64,000 bases of DNA from Gammaproteobacteria bacterium UBA5109 (GTDB lineage: Bacteria; Pseudomonadota; Gammaproteobacteria; Pseudomonadales; Pseudohongiellaceae). Of this stretch, positions 42,502 through 51,179 are shown in pieces. Position numbers and translations under genes: made by a program. Location: assembly GCA_002414385.1 (NCBI GenBank), contig DHZH01000003.1, positions 76,530 to 140,529 on the forward strand. The letters are read 5' to 3'. Position 1 is the first letter of the stretch, and each line of letters opens with the position of its first letter. The notes under the pieces were generated by a model. That model was not told where the DNA came from, did no database searches, and saw only the letters and a program-made list of their open reading frames with translations.

Positions 42502-45500
42502 ATGACAGAAGCCAAGCAACAAGACAAACATGAGCCAAGGAATGCCGGCCTAACTGGAGCCAGGGCTATTCCCGGTCTGCAATTATTCTGGAAATCCTGC
42601 AGCTTTAGCCGTCGCTATCTTAATCATCTGGTCTTCTGGTGTTTGATTCTGCTTACTGCCTACCTGTGTCTGGGGCGGATACTCATGCCGCTAATCGGGA
42701 CCCAGAAAGACTGGCTGCAATCGAGTCTGATAGAGACCCTGGGTCTGGAAATCAGGGTCGGAGAACTTTCCGGTGACTGGTTTCGCTTCAGCCCGATTCT
42801 GCGGCTGAATGATATTGAAATTATCCAGCAGCAGGATTCCCAGGCAATACAAAGCCTGGGCGGACTGGATATAGCTCTGGATATTCCGCAAAGTCTCTGG
42901 CAGCGGGAACTGGTAATCAATCAAGTCAATGTAAATGACATGTCACTGGTGCTGCTAGAAAATGCAGCAGGAGACTGGAATCTTTCCGGATTCCAGCCCG
43001 GGGGTGACACAGATATGGAAGCCTTGCTGAATCTGCTGTTCAATACTTCCCGGCTGCAGCTTGCAGAGTCCAACCTCATCCTGCAACCCTTTAATGCCGA
43101 ACAATTCAGCATTAACAATATCTATCTGGATATCCAGAACAGACTCTCGGACCATCAGGCCCAGCTCCAGTTTCGCCTCAATGATCAGGATTCACTGGTG
43201 CAGATGGCAGTGAGGCTGGATGGCAATCCCATGCAGGCGTATTCGGCAGAGGCTTATCTGGATTTTGATGAAACTAACCTGCTGCCTCTACTTGCTTCAG
43301 TTCTTCCCCGGTCCGGGTCTGTTGAAGTGGCCGGAGCTTCCGGGCAGTTATGGTTGCTCTTCAATGAAGAGGGCATTACACAGGCACAGGGCTCGCTCGA
43401 TGAAGTCAGTCTTATTGGCGAAGATACTGCTGGTGAACATGAATATCAGATTAGTACCGGCAGCATAGACCTGGCTGTCAGGCAGAATAATGAAAATAAC
43501 TGGGATATATGGGCAAGTAATCTGGAGTTTGATTTTTTTAATCGTCCCTGGGAGTCAGGTGACTTTTTTATCAATGTCAGTACGCCGGGAGAGGAACTTG
43601 CTCTGGACGTGAAAGCCGAAACAGTAGATCTGGCGATCCTCAACGATATGCTCGAACTCGTCAATTTACCGGAACAGGCTCAGCAGGCATTACGAGATTT
43701 GCGTCCACGGGGTCAGCTGCGCAATATGCATTTACAGACTGATTTTTCCGGTTCCTATCCCGGTGGGTTTTCACTGGCAGCCAATCTGGATCAGGTGGCC
43801 GTTGATGCCTGGACTTCGGCTCCTTCGGGGCAGGGGATTAATGCTTATGTTGAGGCTGACATGGATTCGGGCTTTGTCGAGCTGGATTCGGGAGATTTCA
43901 GCATTCATCTGCCACGGGTATTTGCCGATGGATGGACTTACAGCTCAATCAATGGCCGGGTTCACTGGGCTGTCACTGACGAGCGGGTGAGGGTGTACAG
44001 CGACACTATCGATGCACGGAATCCGGATATCCATGGTCGGGTAAAGTTTGATGTCCGTAACCAGAGAACTCCCGAAGGTGGCTGGGATTCAAACCTGACA
44101 CTTTTGGTCGGAGCACTCGATTTTAATGTCAGGGAAAAGTCCCTTTATCTTCCGACGCTGAGTAATATACGTAACACCATGGACTGGCTTGATACGGCTT
44201 TATTGTCAGGCCAGGTTGAGAATAGCGGCTTTGTCTTTCGGGGCAAGACAACAAACCTGATTCACCCGAAGCAACGAACAGTCAAAACGTTTTATCAGGC
44301 CAGTAATGCCAGTTTACAGTTTCTGCAATCCTGGCCGCCGCTGGAAGAGGCCAGTGCCTTCGTCTATGTCAGGGACAATGTAGTTGATGTCACTGCCAGC
44401 TCAGCCCGTATCGGAGAGTTGACGCTTGGTGAAGCCACAGCAAGTATCAGGCCCCTGACAGATGAATCGGGTTCATGGCTGGCACTGAATACCGAGGCTG
44501 TCTCAGTTGATAATGCCGGGCTGAATTTCCTGCGTGAAACGCCGATCCGTGAGACGGTGGGGAACTACCTGGATGGCTGGGAACTGGATGGTGAGATCGG
44601 CCTGAGCCTTAGCCTGGGAATTCCCCTGAATAATAACCGGCTTGAAAATGAAATTTCTGTCGTTGCCAGAACTGCCGACAATACGCTTCGTATACCCGAG
44701 TATGACCTGAGCTTTACTAATATCCGTGGCAGCCTGCGTTTTTCAGAAAGCACAGGCCTGAATGCCCAGGGACTCAGTGCAAGCCTGTTTGATTTTCCGC
44801 TGGCTGTACGCATTGAAAACAGCGACAGTGGATTAAAGGTTTTTGGCAATGGCCGGGTGTCCAGAACTGCGTTGCAGGGCTGGTCGATGCAGCCTCAGTT
44901 TGTTGAGAACCTGCTGGATTTCACCTCCGGTGAAGTCGCTTTTAACAGTGAGCTGACAGTATTAAGTGCCGAGCAGTCAGATGCCATTCGCAGCCGCCTT
45001 GATATAAGTTCTGATTTACTGGGATTGAGCATTGAATTACCCCAGCCTTTTGATAAAAGCCGGGACGAAAATGCCGGACTGGCGCTGAATTTTAATTTTT
45101 CCGACAGACTTGAAAGTCTGTCTCTGAATTTCAGGGATCAGTTAAGTGCTGTATTGCATTTTGACCAGGATGAATTACAAAGTGGTGTGGTGAATCTGGG
45201 TCCGCAAAACGAGGATTTCAGCATTCGTACCCTGAATGATGAACCGGGGCTCCTGATTAATGGCAACATCAGTGATTTCAATTTGCAGGATTGGCAGGAT
45301 CTTGCAGCAGGTTTTGCAGATGAAGGTCAGAGTCAGGCAAAGCAGATGATTCGTCTGGTTGATGTTGAAATCGGTAACCTGCATGCCCTGGGTATTGATT
45401 TACCTGCGGTGGTTACGGTCCTGGAACCGCTTGATTCAGGCTGGTCCCTGTATCTGGAAAATGAACAGATTCAGGGAGATATCATTATTCCGGATGAACA

Positions 45501-46521
45501 GACAGCCCCCTATGAGGTACAGCTGAGCTATTTACGCCTGCCGAGAGACGAGGAAGAGCCTGCAACAGAAACCGATACGACACCCGCAATTGCGCCGGAA
45601 GAAGAAAGGGACGTGCTGGCCGCTGTGAATCCGGCGGAATTACCGGCAATCAATTTCAGCACGGAAGAATTCAGCCTTGGCGACGGCAATCTGGGCGCCT
45701 GGTCATTTCAGTTACGCAGCAATGCGAATGGCGCCAATATTTCTGACCTGAGAATGCAGGCTGGAGATGCAGTGATCACTGACAGAAGCGGTGAGGGAGG
45801 TGCAAGTCTCGACTGGCAGCGAATCAATGGCGTCCATCAGAGCAGCTTTAACGGTTTATTTGCTGCAGGTGACCTGGCAGAAGTCTTGCCGAGCTTTGGC
45901 TACGGGGCCGTCATTCAAAGTGAGTCGGCCCGTTTTCAGAGTGATCTGGCCTGGGAGGGTTCACCGGCATTTTTTGCCATGAAGCGTGTCAGTGGTCAGG
46001 TAGACCTGCAAATGCAAAATGGCAGTTTTATCGATATTGATTCCGGATCTGCGCGACTCTTTGGTGCATTTAATTTTGATGCCCTGGTCAGACGCCTGCA
46101 GCTGGACTTCTCGGATTTGTATGAGCGCGGACTGGCCTATGACAATATTTCCGGGATGTTGAACTTCAATGAGGGAATCGTCAGAACCCGGAATAATTTT
46201 CTGATTCGTGGCCCGTCCAGCACAATCAATGTTACTGGTCAGCTGGACCTGGTGCAGGAAACCATAGATGCCGATGTACTGGTAAATCTGCCGCTGGGCC
46301 AGAATGTGTCGATGGTGGCCGGTATTCTAGGAGCCTGGCCGATTGCCATCACAACCTATGTCGCCAGCGTCCTGTTTCGCGATCAACTGGAAAACTTCAC
46401 CACCGTGCTGTATCGGCTGGAAGGGCCCTGGGATGACCCCCAGGCCGGTTTCGAATCGGATAATGAAGCTGTGGAAGAAGCGATGGAAGAAGTCGGAGTT
46501 CTGGAACCGGATGCCGGATAA
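42502..46521 (+). CDS. yhdP: YhdP-family AsmA-like envelope protein
   Basis: A 1339-residue AsmA/TamB-superfamily protein. The N-terminus is cytoplasmic, followed by a membrane anchor (YLNHLVFWCLILLTAYLCLGRIL) and a very long periplasmic beta-rich chain with the DUF3971 type core. The C-terminal AsmA2 region contains GSFIDIDSGSARLFGAFNFDAL and NVTGQLDLVQETIDADVLVNLPLG. YhdP in E. coli helps move phospholipids to the outer membrane. GTG at 42499 or ATG at 42502 are both possible starts. It overlaps the DUF445 gene by 11 bp. Confidence 0.9.
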   Translation: MTEAKQQDKHEPRNAGLTGARAIPGLQLFWKSCSFSRRYLNHLVFWCLILLTAYLCLGRILMPLIGTQKDWLQSSLIETLGLEIRVGELSGDWFRFSPILRLNDIEIIQQQDSQAIQSLGGLDIALDIPQSLWQRELVINQVNVNDMSLVLLENAAGDWNLSGFQPGGDTDMEALLNLLFNTSRLQLAESNLILQPFNAEQFSINNIYLDIQNRLSDHQAQLQFRLNDQDSLVQMAVRLDGNPMQAYSAEAYLDFDETNLLPLLASVLPRSGSVEVAGASGQLWLLFNEEGITQAQGSLDEVSLIGEDTAGEHEYQISTGSIDLAVRQNNENNWDIWASNLEFDFFNRPWESGDFFINVSTPGEELALDVKAETVDLAILNDMLELVNLPEQAQQALRDLRPRGQLRNMHLQTDFSGSYPGGFSLAANLDQVAVDAWTSAPSGQGINAYVEADMDSGFVELDSGDFSIHLPRVFADGWTYSSINGRVHWAVTDERVRVYSDTIDARNPDIHGRVKFDVRNQRTPEGGWDSNLTLLVGALDFNVREKSLYLPTLSNIRNTMDWLDTALLSGQVENSGFVFRGKTTNLIHPKQRTVKTFYQASNASLQFLQSWPPLEEASAFVYVRDNVVDVTASSARIGELTLGEATASIRPLTDESGSWLALNTEAVSVDNAGLNFLRETPIRETVGNYLDGWELDGEIGLSLSLGIPLNNNRLENEISVVARTADNTLRIPEYDLSFTNIRGSLRFSESTGLNAQGLSASLFDFPLAVRIENSDSGLKVFGNGRVSRTALQGWSMQPQFVENLLDFTSGEVAFNSELTVLSAEQSDAIRSRLDISSDLLGLSIELPQPFDKSRDENAGLALNFNFSDRLESLSLNFRDQLSAVLHFDQDELQSGVVNLGPQNEDFSIRTLNDEPGLLINGNISDFNLQDWQDLAAGFADEGQSQAKQMIRLVDVEIGNLHALGIDLPAVVTVLEPLDSGWSLYLENEQIQGDIIIPDEQTAPYEVQLSYLRLPRDEEEPATETDTTPAIAPEEERDVLAAVNPAELPAINFSTEEFSLGDGNLGAWSFQLRSNANGANISDLRMQAGDAVITDRSGEGGASLDWQRINGVHQSSFNGLFAAGDLAEVLPSFGYGAVIQSESARFQSDLAWEGSPAFFAMKRVSGQVDLQMQNGSFIDIDSGSARLFGAFNFDALVRRLQLDFSDLYERGLAYDNISGMLNFNEGIVRTRNNFLIRGPSSTINVTGQLDLVQETIDADVLVNLPLGQNVSMVAGILGAWPIAITTYVASVLFRDQLENFTTVLYRLEGPWDDPQAGFESDNEAVEEAMEEVGVLEPDAG

Positions 46522-47221
46522 AGCAGTACTTACCAATCTGACAGCCTTGCTGATTGTTGGCATTGCCCTGCTCGTCGAGATTCCCTACCAGCCAGTGGTT
46601 CTGAATACCGGCCTGTTTGCCCTTTCCGGAGGAGTGACGAACTGGCTGGCTGTGCACATGCTGTTCGAGAAGGTGCCCGGTTTTTATGGTTCGGGGGTAA
46701 TTCCTGCGCGTTTTGAAGAATTCAAATTCGGTATAAAAAAACTCATCATGGAACAGTTTTTTACCCCGGAAAATATTCAGCGCTTTATCAACCAGGCTGA
46801 ACATGAGTCGGAACACCAGGATAAGAACATTGCCAGGAAAATGGCCGAGAAAGTGGATTTCAGTGGCGCCTATGATTCCCTGGTGGATGTGATCATGAAT
46901 TCTTCCTTTGGCGGTATGCTCTCCATGGTGGGTGGTAGCGATGCCCTGAAACCATTGCGTGAACCCTTCATAAATAAAATGCAGGATTATGTTGGCAGGC
47001 TTGCGGAAGACAGGGAATTTCTCAGGCAGTTTCGTCAGTCCTCTGCTGAACGGGTTATCTCCCGCGTCGAAATTGTCGTTGATAAGCGGCTGGATGAGTT
47101 AACGCCACAGCTGGTCAAGGAAATAATTCAGCAAATGATTCGCCGGCATCTAGGCTGGCTGGTTGTCTGGGGTGGCGTTATTGGCGGCCTGATTGGCCTG
47201 CTGGTGAGTCTTCTGCTCTGA
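46511..47221 (+). CDS. DUF445-family membrane protein
   Basis: A 236-residue protein with N-terminal membrane segments (LTALLIVGIALLVEIPYQPVVLN and GGVTNWLAVHMLFE) and a C-terminal one (LVVWGGVIGGLIGLLVSLLL). These flank a charged helical domain. GGVTNWLAVHMLFEKVPGFYGSGVIP is the DUF445 signature. The start was set at the ATG inside the last codons of yhdP; a longer frame upstream is out-of-frame yhdP shadow. It overlaps the convergent CocE-like gene by 44 bp at the 3' end. Function is unknown. Confidence 0.85.
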   Translation: MPDKAVLTNLTALLIVGIALLVEIPYQPVVLNTGLFALSGGVTNWLAVHMLFEKVPGFYGSGVIPARFEEFKFGIKKLIMEQFFTPENIQRFINQAEHESEHQDKNIARKMAEKVDFSGAYDSLVDVIMNSSFGGMLSMVGGSDALKPLREPFINKMQDYVGRLAEDREFLRQFRQSSAERVISRVEIVVDKRLDELTPQLVKEIIQQMIRRHLGWLVVWGGVIGGLIGLLVSLLL

Positions 47222-49067
47222 CTCCGGGCCTGATGAAAATCAGCGGATTCTCTACCGGGTCCGTGAGACCGTCGGGACTGTTTTCATTATTCAGTTCTGT
47301 GGAAAAACCAGGATCAAAATTAATTGTAAATGGGTCCGTGATCTCCTCACTTTGGATGTCTACCGGAACATCCCGAGCATCTGTTTGTGCCGGGCTGGTT
47401 TCCAGTGAACCTTCCTGTATTGGCAACCAGAGTCGTGAAGGGTAGCGATCACTGTGATAAACACTGTCTTCCCGGTTCAGTGTGTTAAGTGCGTCGTCCT
47501 GGGCCTGGGTAATTGTCAGAATCAGGCGGCTGCCTGCCCGGAAACGGTGAGCGACAGGGTGCAGGGCTATATTGAAGCGGGTGACTTCAGTCGGAATAAG
47601 GGCCATGGCTTCATCAAAGCTGTATGCCGGCATACGGTTTTCAACGCTGACTCTCGTGGCAGAGCGCAGGGAGGCTTTCAGGGTGCCGTTTGTCACATCT
47701 ATAACCTGGGTATTGCGGTTATCCCCAGTACCAGACTGGATAACATCACGCAATAAATCCGGCAAATCAAAACGTGAGCGCAGGTATGAAAGATTCAGTT
47801 GTTCCTCCAGGCTGACACTGAAAGCAGTATCTGTCTGGGAGCTTGCCGCGTAGAGTTCCAGCATCAGGGGTCCGGCAATTTCCAGTTCATTAACCAGCGG
47901 GTCACTGATAAAGGTCAGGCTGTCAGGATCATTGCCATAACGTGACAGAGCCAGGCTGTTAGGCTGAACTTCCAGATTCAGGCTTGCCGGGACGCTGGCA
48001 TCCAGTGATTGCCGGTTTAATACAAGCGCAGTCTGTTCTGCCTGTGGCGGAGGCCAGCTTTCTACAGGTTGCCAGCGTGTCTGTCCCCTGGTCTGGTATC
48101 GGAGTTGGGGGCCGGCGCTGAAATCAGCAGCACCTTCTGTTTGCAGGCACCAGTGATAATAAGGTAGCAGTTCCTGCTCAAGAAAAGTCTGATTCTGTAG
48201 CAGGGCTTCTTCAGTGCCGAAGATGGCCATTTTGTTAATGTTGTTGAGCCGTTCAAGGATCAGGAGGTTGCCCATGAGTCCCTGCTGGTTTTGCCAGCTG
48301 TCGGCAATAAAAACCGGGGTATTGATGGCAGTGGCAGCAGGCAGAGTGCTGCGTATCTGCCAGAAATTATCATATAGCGGGTGTCTCAGTAGCTCCAGAC
48401 GCATGTCGTAGTCAACCAGCCGGGCCCGACCGGAAGCAGGAAAGGCGTTTTGTTGCCTGACTGCTGTTTCATACCAGCCCTGTAAAAAATCCGGATTGCT
48501 CAGCCCTCCCGGAAATGCCCAGTCATGATAGGGACGCACAGTACCGTTCACCGGAGCAATACAACGCAGCGAAGGTGGGTTCTGAATAGCCATATGCCAC
48601 TGCGCTGCGGCATAGTATTCCGCGCCGGCACCAAGGACCCGACCATCAGACCAGGCCTGTTCTGCTATCCATTCAATAATTTCATAATGATCCTGCTGTT
48701 CTTCGCGTGACAGGAATTCATATGTTCCTTCCGAGGCTCCGGTCCCTCGGGTACTGGCAATCACATAATTGAAGCCCTGACTGACAAACCAGGCTACCGG
48801 TCCGGTCATGGCATTATCCGGCGGTGTGTTATCACTGCCATGAGGGTAGGGAGCAGAAGCATACAGAGTCGGGTAGCTGCCACTTTGTGCCGGCCGGTAT
48901 ATGTCCAGAGCAACACTGACACCGTCACGCATGCTTACCATGCGATTACTTTCCGTAGTGATTAAAGGGCCGCCAGCCTGAATCTGCCCATATGCCAGGC
49001 CCGTACATAAGGCCAGAGCCGCAAAGCATAAAGGCCATAAGATCAATTTATTGGCTGCTGCTGACAT
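47178..49067 (-). CDS. CocE/NonD-like secreted protein, catalytic triad apparently lost
   Basis: A 629-residue exported protein with a signal peptide ending near AYGQ (27-28). The fold follows the CocE/X-Pro dipeptidyl peptidase S15 family: MRDGVSVALDIYRP, STRGTGASEGTY and a C-terminal jelly-roll (PLVNELEIAGPLMLELYAAS, FNIALHPVAHRFRAGSRLILTI). The nucleophile elbow, usually GxSYxG, reads GAGAEYYA with Glu150. The usual WYD reads WQN (Asn260), and the usual GPWxH region reads FGTEEALL. All three catalytic positions therefore look replaced. The ATG at 49067 was chosen for its signal peptide; 39 upstream codons are not conserved. Confidence 0.8.
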   Translation of the reverse strand: MSAAANKLILWPLCFAALALCTGLAYGQIQAGGPLITTESNRMVSMRDGVSVALDIYRPAQSGSYPTLYASAPYPHGSDNTPPDNAMTGPVAWFVSQGFNYVIASTRGTGASEGTYEFLSREEQQDHYEIIEWIAEQAWSDGRVLGAGAEYYAAAQWHMAIQNPPSLRCIAPVNGTVRPYHDWAFPGGLSNPDFLQGWYETAVRQQNAFPASGRARLVDYDMRLELLRHPLYDNFWQIRSTLPAATAINTPVFIADSWQNQQGLMGNLLILERLNNINKMAIFGTEEALLQNQTFLEQELLPYYHWCLQTEGAADFSAGPQLRYQTRGQTRWQPVESWPPPQAEQTALVLNRQSLDASVPASLNLEVQPNSLALSRYGNDPDSLTFISDPLVNELEIAGPLMLELYAASSQTDTAFSVSLEEQLNLSYLRSRFDLPDLLRDVIQSGTGDNRNTQVIDVTNGTLKASLRSATRVSVENRMPAYSFDEAMALIPTEVTRFNIALHPVAHRFRAGSRLILTITQAQDDALNTLNREDSVYHSDRYPSRLWLPIQEGSLETSPAQTDARDVPVDIQSEEITDPFTINFDPGFSTELNNENSPDGLTDPVENPLIFIRPGVRAEDSPAGQSGRQ

Positions 49068-49146
49068 GAAGGGTTCTGGAAATTCAATATAAGTATTTCG
49101 ATCAATTATACTTAATCTGCGTTGACAAACCATTGTTACCCGATCT

Positions 49147-49159
49147 GGAAAACTGTTCC
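49147..49159 (-). promoter_or_regulatory. Operator-like site, third copy (inverted)
   Basis: GGAAAACTGTTCC reads as GGAACAGTTTTCC on the minus strand. It shares the GAACAG half with the two plus-strand sites at 49191 and 49249 and has 4-bp outer symmetry. Confidence 0.35.
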
Positions 49160-49190
49160 GTTTATTCCGGGGAAAGACAGGCATGCAGTA

Positions 49191-49213
49191 TTTTTTTTGA
49201 ACAGGCTGTTTTA
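49191..49213 (+). promoter_or_regulatory. Operator-like site, copy A
   Basis: A T-run followed by GAACAGGCTGTTTTA; AACAG and CTGTT form a symmetric core around one G. It resembles site B at 49249-49267 over about 18 bp and is a candidate TetR-family operator. Confidence 0.45.
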
Positions 49214-49248
49214 ATTTTAAATACGCACAGACTGATAGTTAATTTAAT

Positions 49249-49267
49249 TTTTGAACAGTGTGTTTCA
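49249..49267 (+). promoter_or_regulatory. Operator-like site, copy B
   Basis: TTTTTGAACAGTGTGTTTCA repeats the pattern of copy A (TTTTTGAACAG, two variable bases, TGTTT, pyrimidine, A) at a spacing of roughly 55 bp. The symmetry is GAACA against TGTTT. Confidence 0.45.
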
Positions 49268-49517
49268 TATCCCTTAATCTGTGGTTCGGCTGATTCAATT
49301 GTACTAGAATCTTTGCAGATTTTTGCAGTCAGATGACCATCTTTTTTGCCGCAGTTTTTCAAGCGGCAACATTAAGCGAATGGAATTTTCAGCAACTGAC
49401 TCTCGTAAACCGGGTAGTCGAATCAGTTAATCCTGATTTATTCGGGATTATCAAATTTATTACGAAGCAACGAAACTATTCAGATAGAAACCATTCAGGT
49501 AGAGGAACCAGGAAATT

Positions 49518-50105
49518 ATGGCCAGACCAATTGAATTCGAATATGACAAAGTACTGGAAAATGCCATGCAGCAGTTCTGGAAAGAGGGTTATGAAGCCAG
49601 CTCGGTCCAGAAGCTTCTGGATGCCACTGGTATAAACCGGGGTACTTTGTATAACTCTTTTGGTGACAAGGATGCTTTTTTCAAACTTTGTGTTGATCGC
49701 TACAATGATCAGGTCAAAAGTAATATTGATGCCACGCTGGCTAATGACTCTTTACGGGGTAGTGCTGCGATCGAGAGTTTTTTCCGCACTTCCATCAATT
49801 CAGCACCTGCCAAACAGCGTAGTATGGGTTGCCTGCTGGTCAATTCTGTTTGTGAAAGTATCAACTGGAACAAAGATCTGCAGAAGCTGATCCGTAATTC
49901 ACTTAATACCATTCGCAAGGCCTTTCTGAGCCGAACCAGGGAACTGGAAAAATCCAGAAAACTCAAGCGCGGTTTGAAAGCTGATGATGCTGCTGAAGTT
50001 CTGATGAACCTCTTGCAGGGCATGTATGTGAGTGCCAGAAATGGCCGCTCCCCCAAGCACCTGGAAACCCTCCTGAACAGCGGTATGGCCTCAATTCTGA
50101 AATAA
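49518..50105 (+). CDS. TetR/AcrR-family transcriptional regulator
   Basis: A 195-residue repressor-type regulator. The N-terminal helix-turn-helix is ENAMQQFWKEGYEASSVQKLLDATGINRGTLYNSFGDKDAFF (about residues 14-55). The C-terminal ligand domain contains RSMGCLLVNSVCESI, which recalls the NemR/AcuR-like subgroup with paired cysteines near 114 and 120. It is divergent from the CocE-like gene, and GAACAG-type repeats lie in the shared region, so that gene is a candidate target. The inducer is unknown. Confidence 0.88.
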   Translation: MARPIEFEYDKVLENAMQQFWKEGYEASSVQKLLDATGINRGTLYNSFGDKDAFFKLCVDRYNDQVKSNIDATLANDSLRGSAAIESFFRTSINSAPAKQRSMGCLLVNSVCESINWNKDLQKLIRNSLNTIRKAFLSRTRELEKSRKLKRGLKADDAAEVLMNLLQGMYVSARNGRSPKHLETLLNSGMASILK

Positions 50106-50136
50106 TCCGGCTTCGTTCTGCTGCGCCCTGAGTGGC

Positions 50137-50164
50137 TTGCAGGGGGGCTTAAAGCTGGTATACT
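50137..50164 (+). promoter_or_regulatory. exbD promoter
   Basis: TTGCAG and TATACT are separated by 16 bp, ending 45 bp upstream of the exbD ATG. The match is good on both hexamers. Confidence 0.6.
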
Positions 50165-50209
50165 GACCATCCTCAGAATTATTAGAATATTGATGCACGT
50201 GGGGTAAGT

Positions 50210-50635
50210 ATGAAAACTGCTGTCAGCGCAATGGTGAAGCGTAAAAAGGATGAATCCAACATTGATTTAACGCCAATGCTGGATGTTGTCTTTATCCTGT
50301 TGATTTTCTTCGTGGTTACTGCCTCTTTTGTGAAAGAATCCACGCTGAATTTCCAGGGTCAGGATCCGAATAACAATCCACCGCCGCCATCAGAAGACAC
50401 ACCACAGAATATACTGATTCAGCTCGATGCTCAGGATGCGATCTTTTTTAATCAGGAACGTATTGATGCTTCCGCTGTACGAGCTCGCGTCGCTTCACAC
50501 CGGGCAGAAAACCCCCAGGCTTCTGTGGTCATTCAGCCTAACAATGACTCTACTGCCAACACCCTGGTAATTGTGATGAATGCTTCGCGTGAAGCAGGCG
50601 CTTCTGATATCTCGGTGATTCAGGCCAACAGATAG
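50210..50635 (+). CDS. exbD: ExbD/TolR-family biopolymer transport protein
   Basis: A 141-residue ExbD-type protein. It has a basic cytoplasmic start, the TM helix with the proton-path aspartate in NIDLTPMLDVVFILLIFFVVTASF, then a Pro-rich linker (NNNPPPPSEDTP) and a periplasmic domain ending VSVIQANR-like. ExbD normally works with ExbB and TonB; no partner is adjacent. It has its own promoter and terminator, so it is monocistronic here. Confidence 0.88.
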   Translation: MKTAVSAMVKRKKDESNIDLTPMLDVVFILLIFFVVTASFVKESTLNFQGQDPNNNPPPPSEDTPQNILIQLDAQDAIFFNQERIDASAVRARVASHRAENPQASVVIQPNNDSTANTLVIVMNASREAGASDISVIQANR

Positions 50636-50673
50636 CAAAATGATGAGCTTTCAAGCTCTTGTTTTATTTAAAG

Positions 50674-50706
50674 AAAAGCCCGGCAATTGCCGGGCTTTTT
50701 TATTTT
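50674..50706 (+). terminator. Rho-independent terminator after exbD
   Basis: AAAAGCCCGGCAA and TTGCCGGGCTTTT form a near-perfect palindrome followed by TTATTTT. A smaller hairpin (GAGCTT/AAGCTC at 50645-50658) precedes it. Confidence 0.9.
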
Positions 50707-50770
50707 GCCTCAGGTGTGAATGTGGTAATCTCTTTGTACGCTCTGATATCCAGAGTCCTGGGAGGATGAT

Positions 50771-51175
50771 ATGGAATTACTGATAATTATTCTGGTGTTG
50801 ATTCTGCTGCAATATAATTATTTTGGTATCAGGGTCGGTGCGGCAAGGATGAAATATAATATTGAAGCTCCGGCTATTTCCGGACATCCGGTCTTTGAAC
50901 GTCATTACCGGGTACAGCAGAATACCCTCGAGCAGTTACTGGTCTTTGTGCCTGTCTATCTGGCTTTTGCCATCATGGCTGAACGGCTGGACTGGCCCGG
51001 TTATGAAATAGCCAGTGGCGTGGGCGTATTGTGGATGATCGGGCGCTTTGTCTATGCCAGCTCATATGTTGAAGATCCGGCTAAACGCTCAACCGGCTTT
51101 ATGATTGGCTTTATTGCCACGCTTATTCTGCTCATCGGTACGCTGGTTGCGGCAGTAATGGGAATGCTCGCATAA
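50771..51175 (+). CDS. MAPEG-family membrane protein (first of two)
   Basis: A 134-residue protein with four membrane helices and the MAPEG pattern RVGAARMKYNIEAPAISGHPVFERHYRVQQNTLEQLLVFVPVYLAF. MAPEG members use glutathione in conjugation or peroxide reduction (family knowledge). It is 4 bp upstream of the glutaminyl cyclase gene and probably in one operon. A second, divergent MAPEG protein is at 60161-60562. Confidence 0.87.
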   Translation: MELLIIILVLILLQYNYFGIRVGAARMKYNIEAPAISGHPVFERHYRVQQNTLEQLLVFVPVYLAFAIMAERLDWPGYEIASGVGVLWMIGRFVYASSYVEDPAKRSTGFMIGFIATLILLIGTLVAAVMGMLA

Positions 51176-51179
51176 ATCA

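Larger units (their letters stand above)
49068..49517. other. AT-rich divergent region between CocE-like gene and tetR-like gene
   Basis: This 450-bp gap has no acceptable gene. It is clearly more AT-rich than its surroundings and contains three GAACAG-type sites (reported separately) near the CocE-like gene. The part nearest the regulator gene (about 49330-49517) shows no further structure that I can name. It should hold promoters for both flanking genes. Confidence 0.5.
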
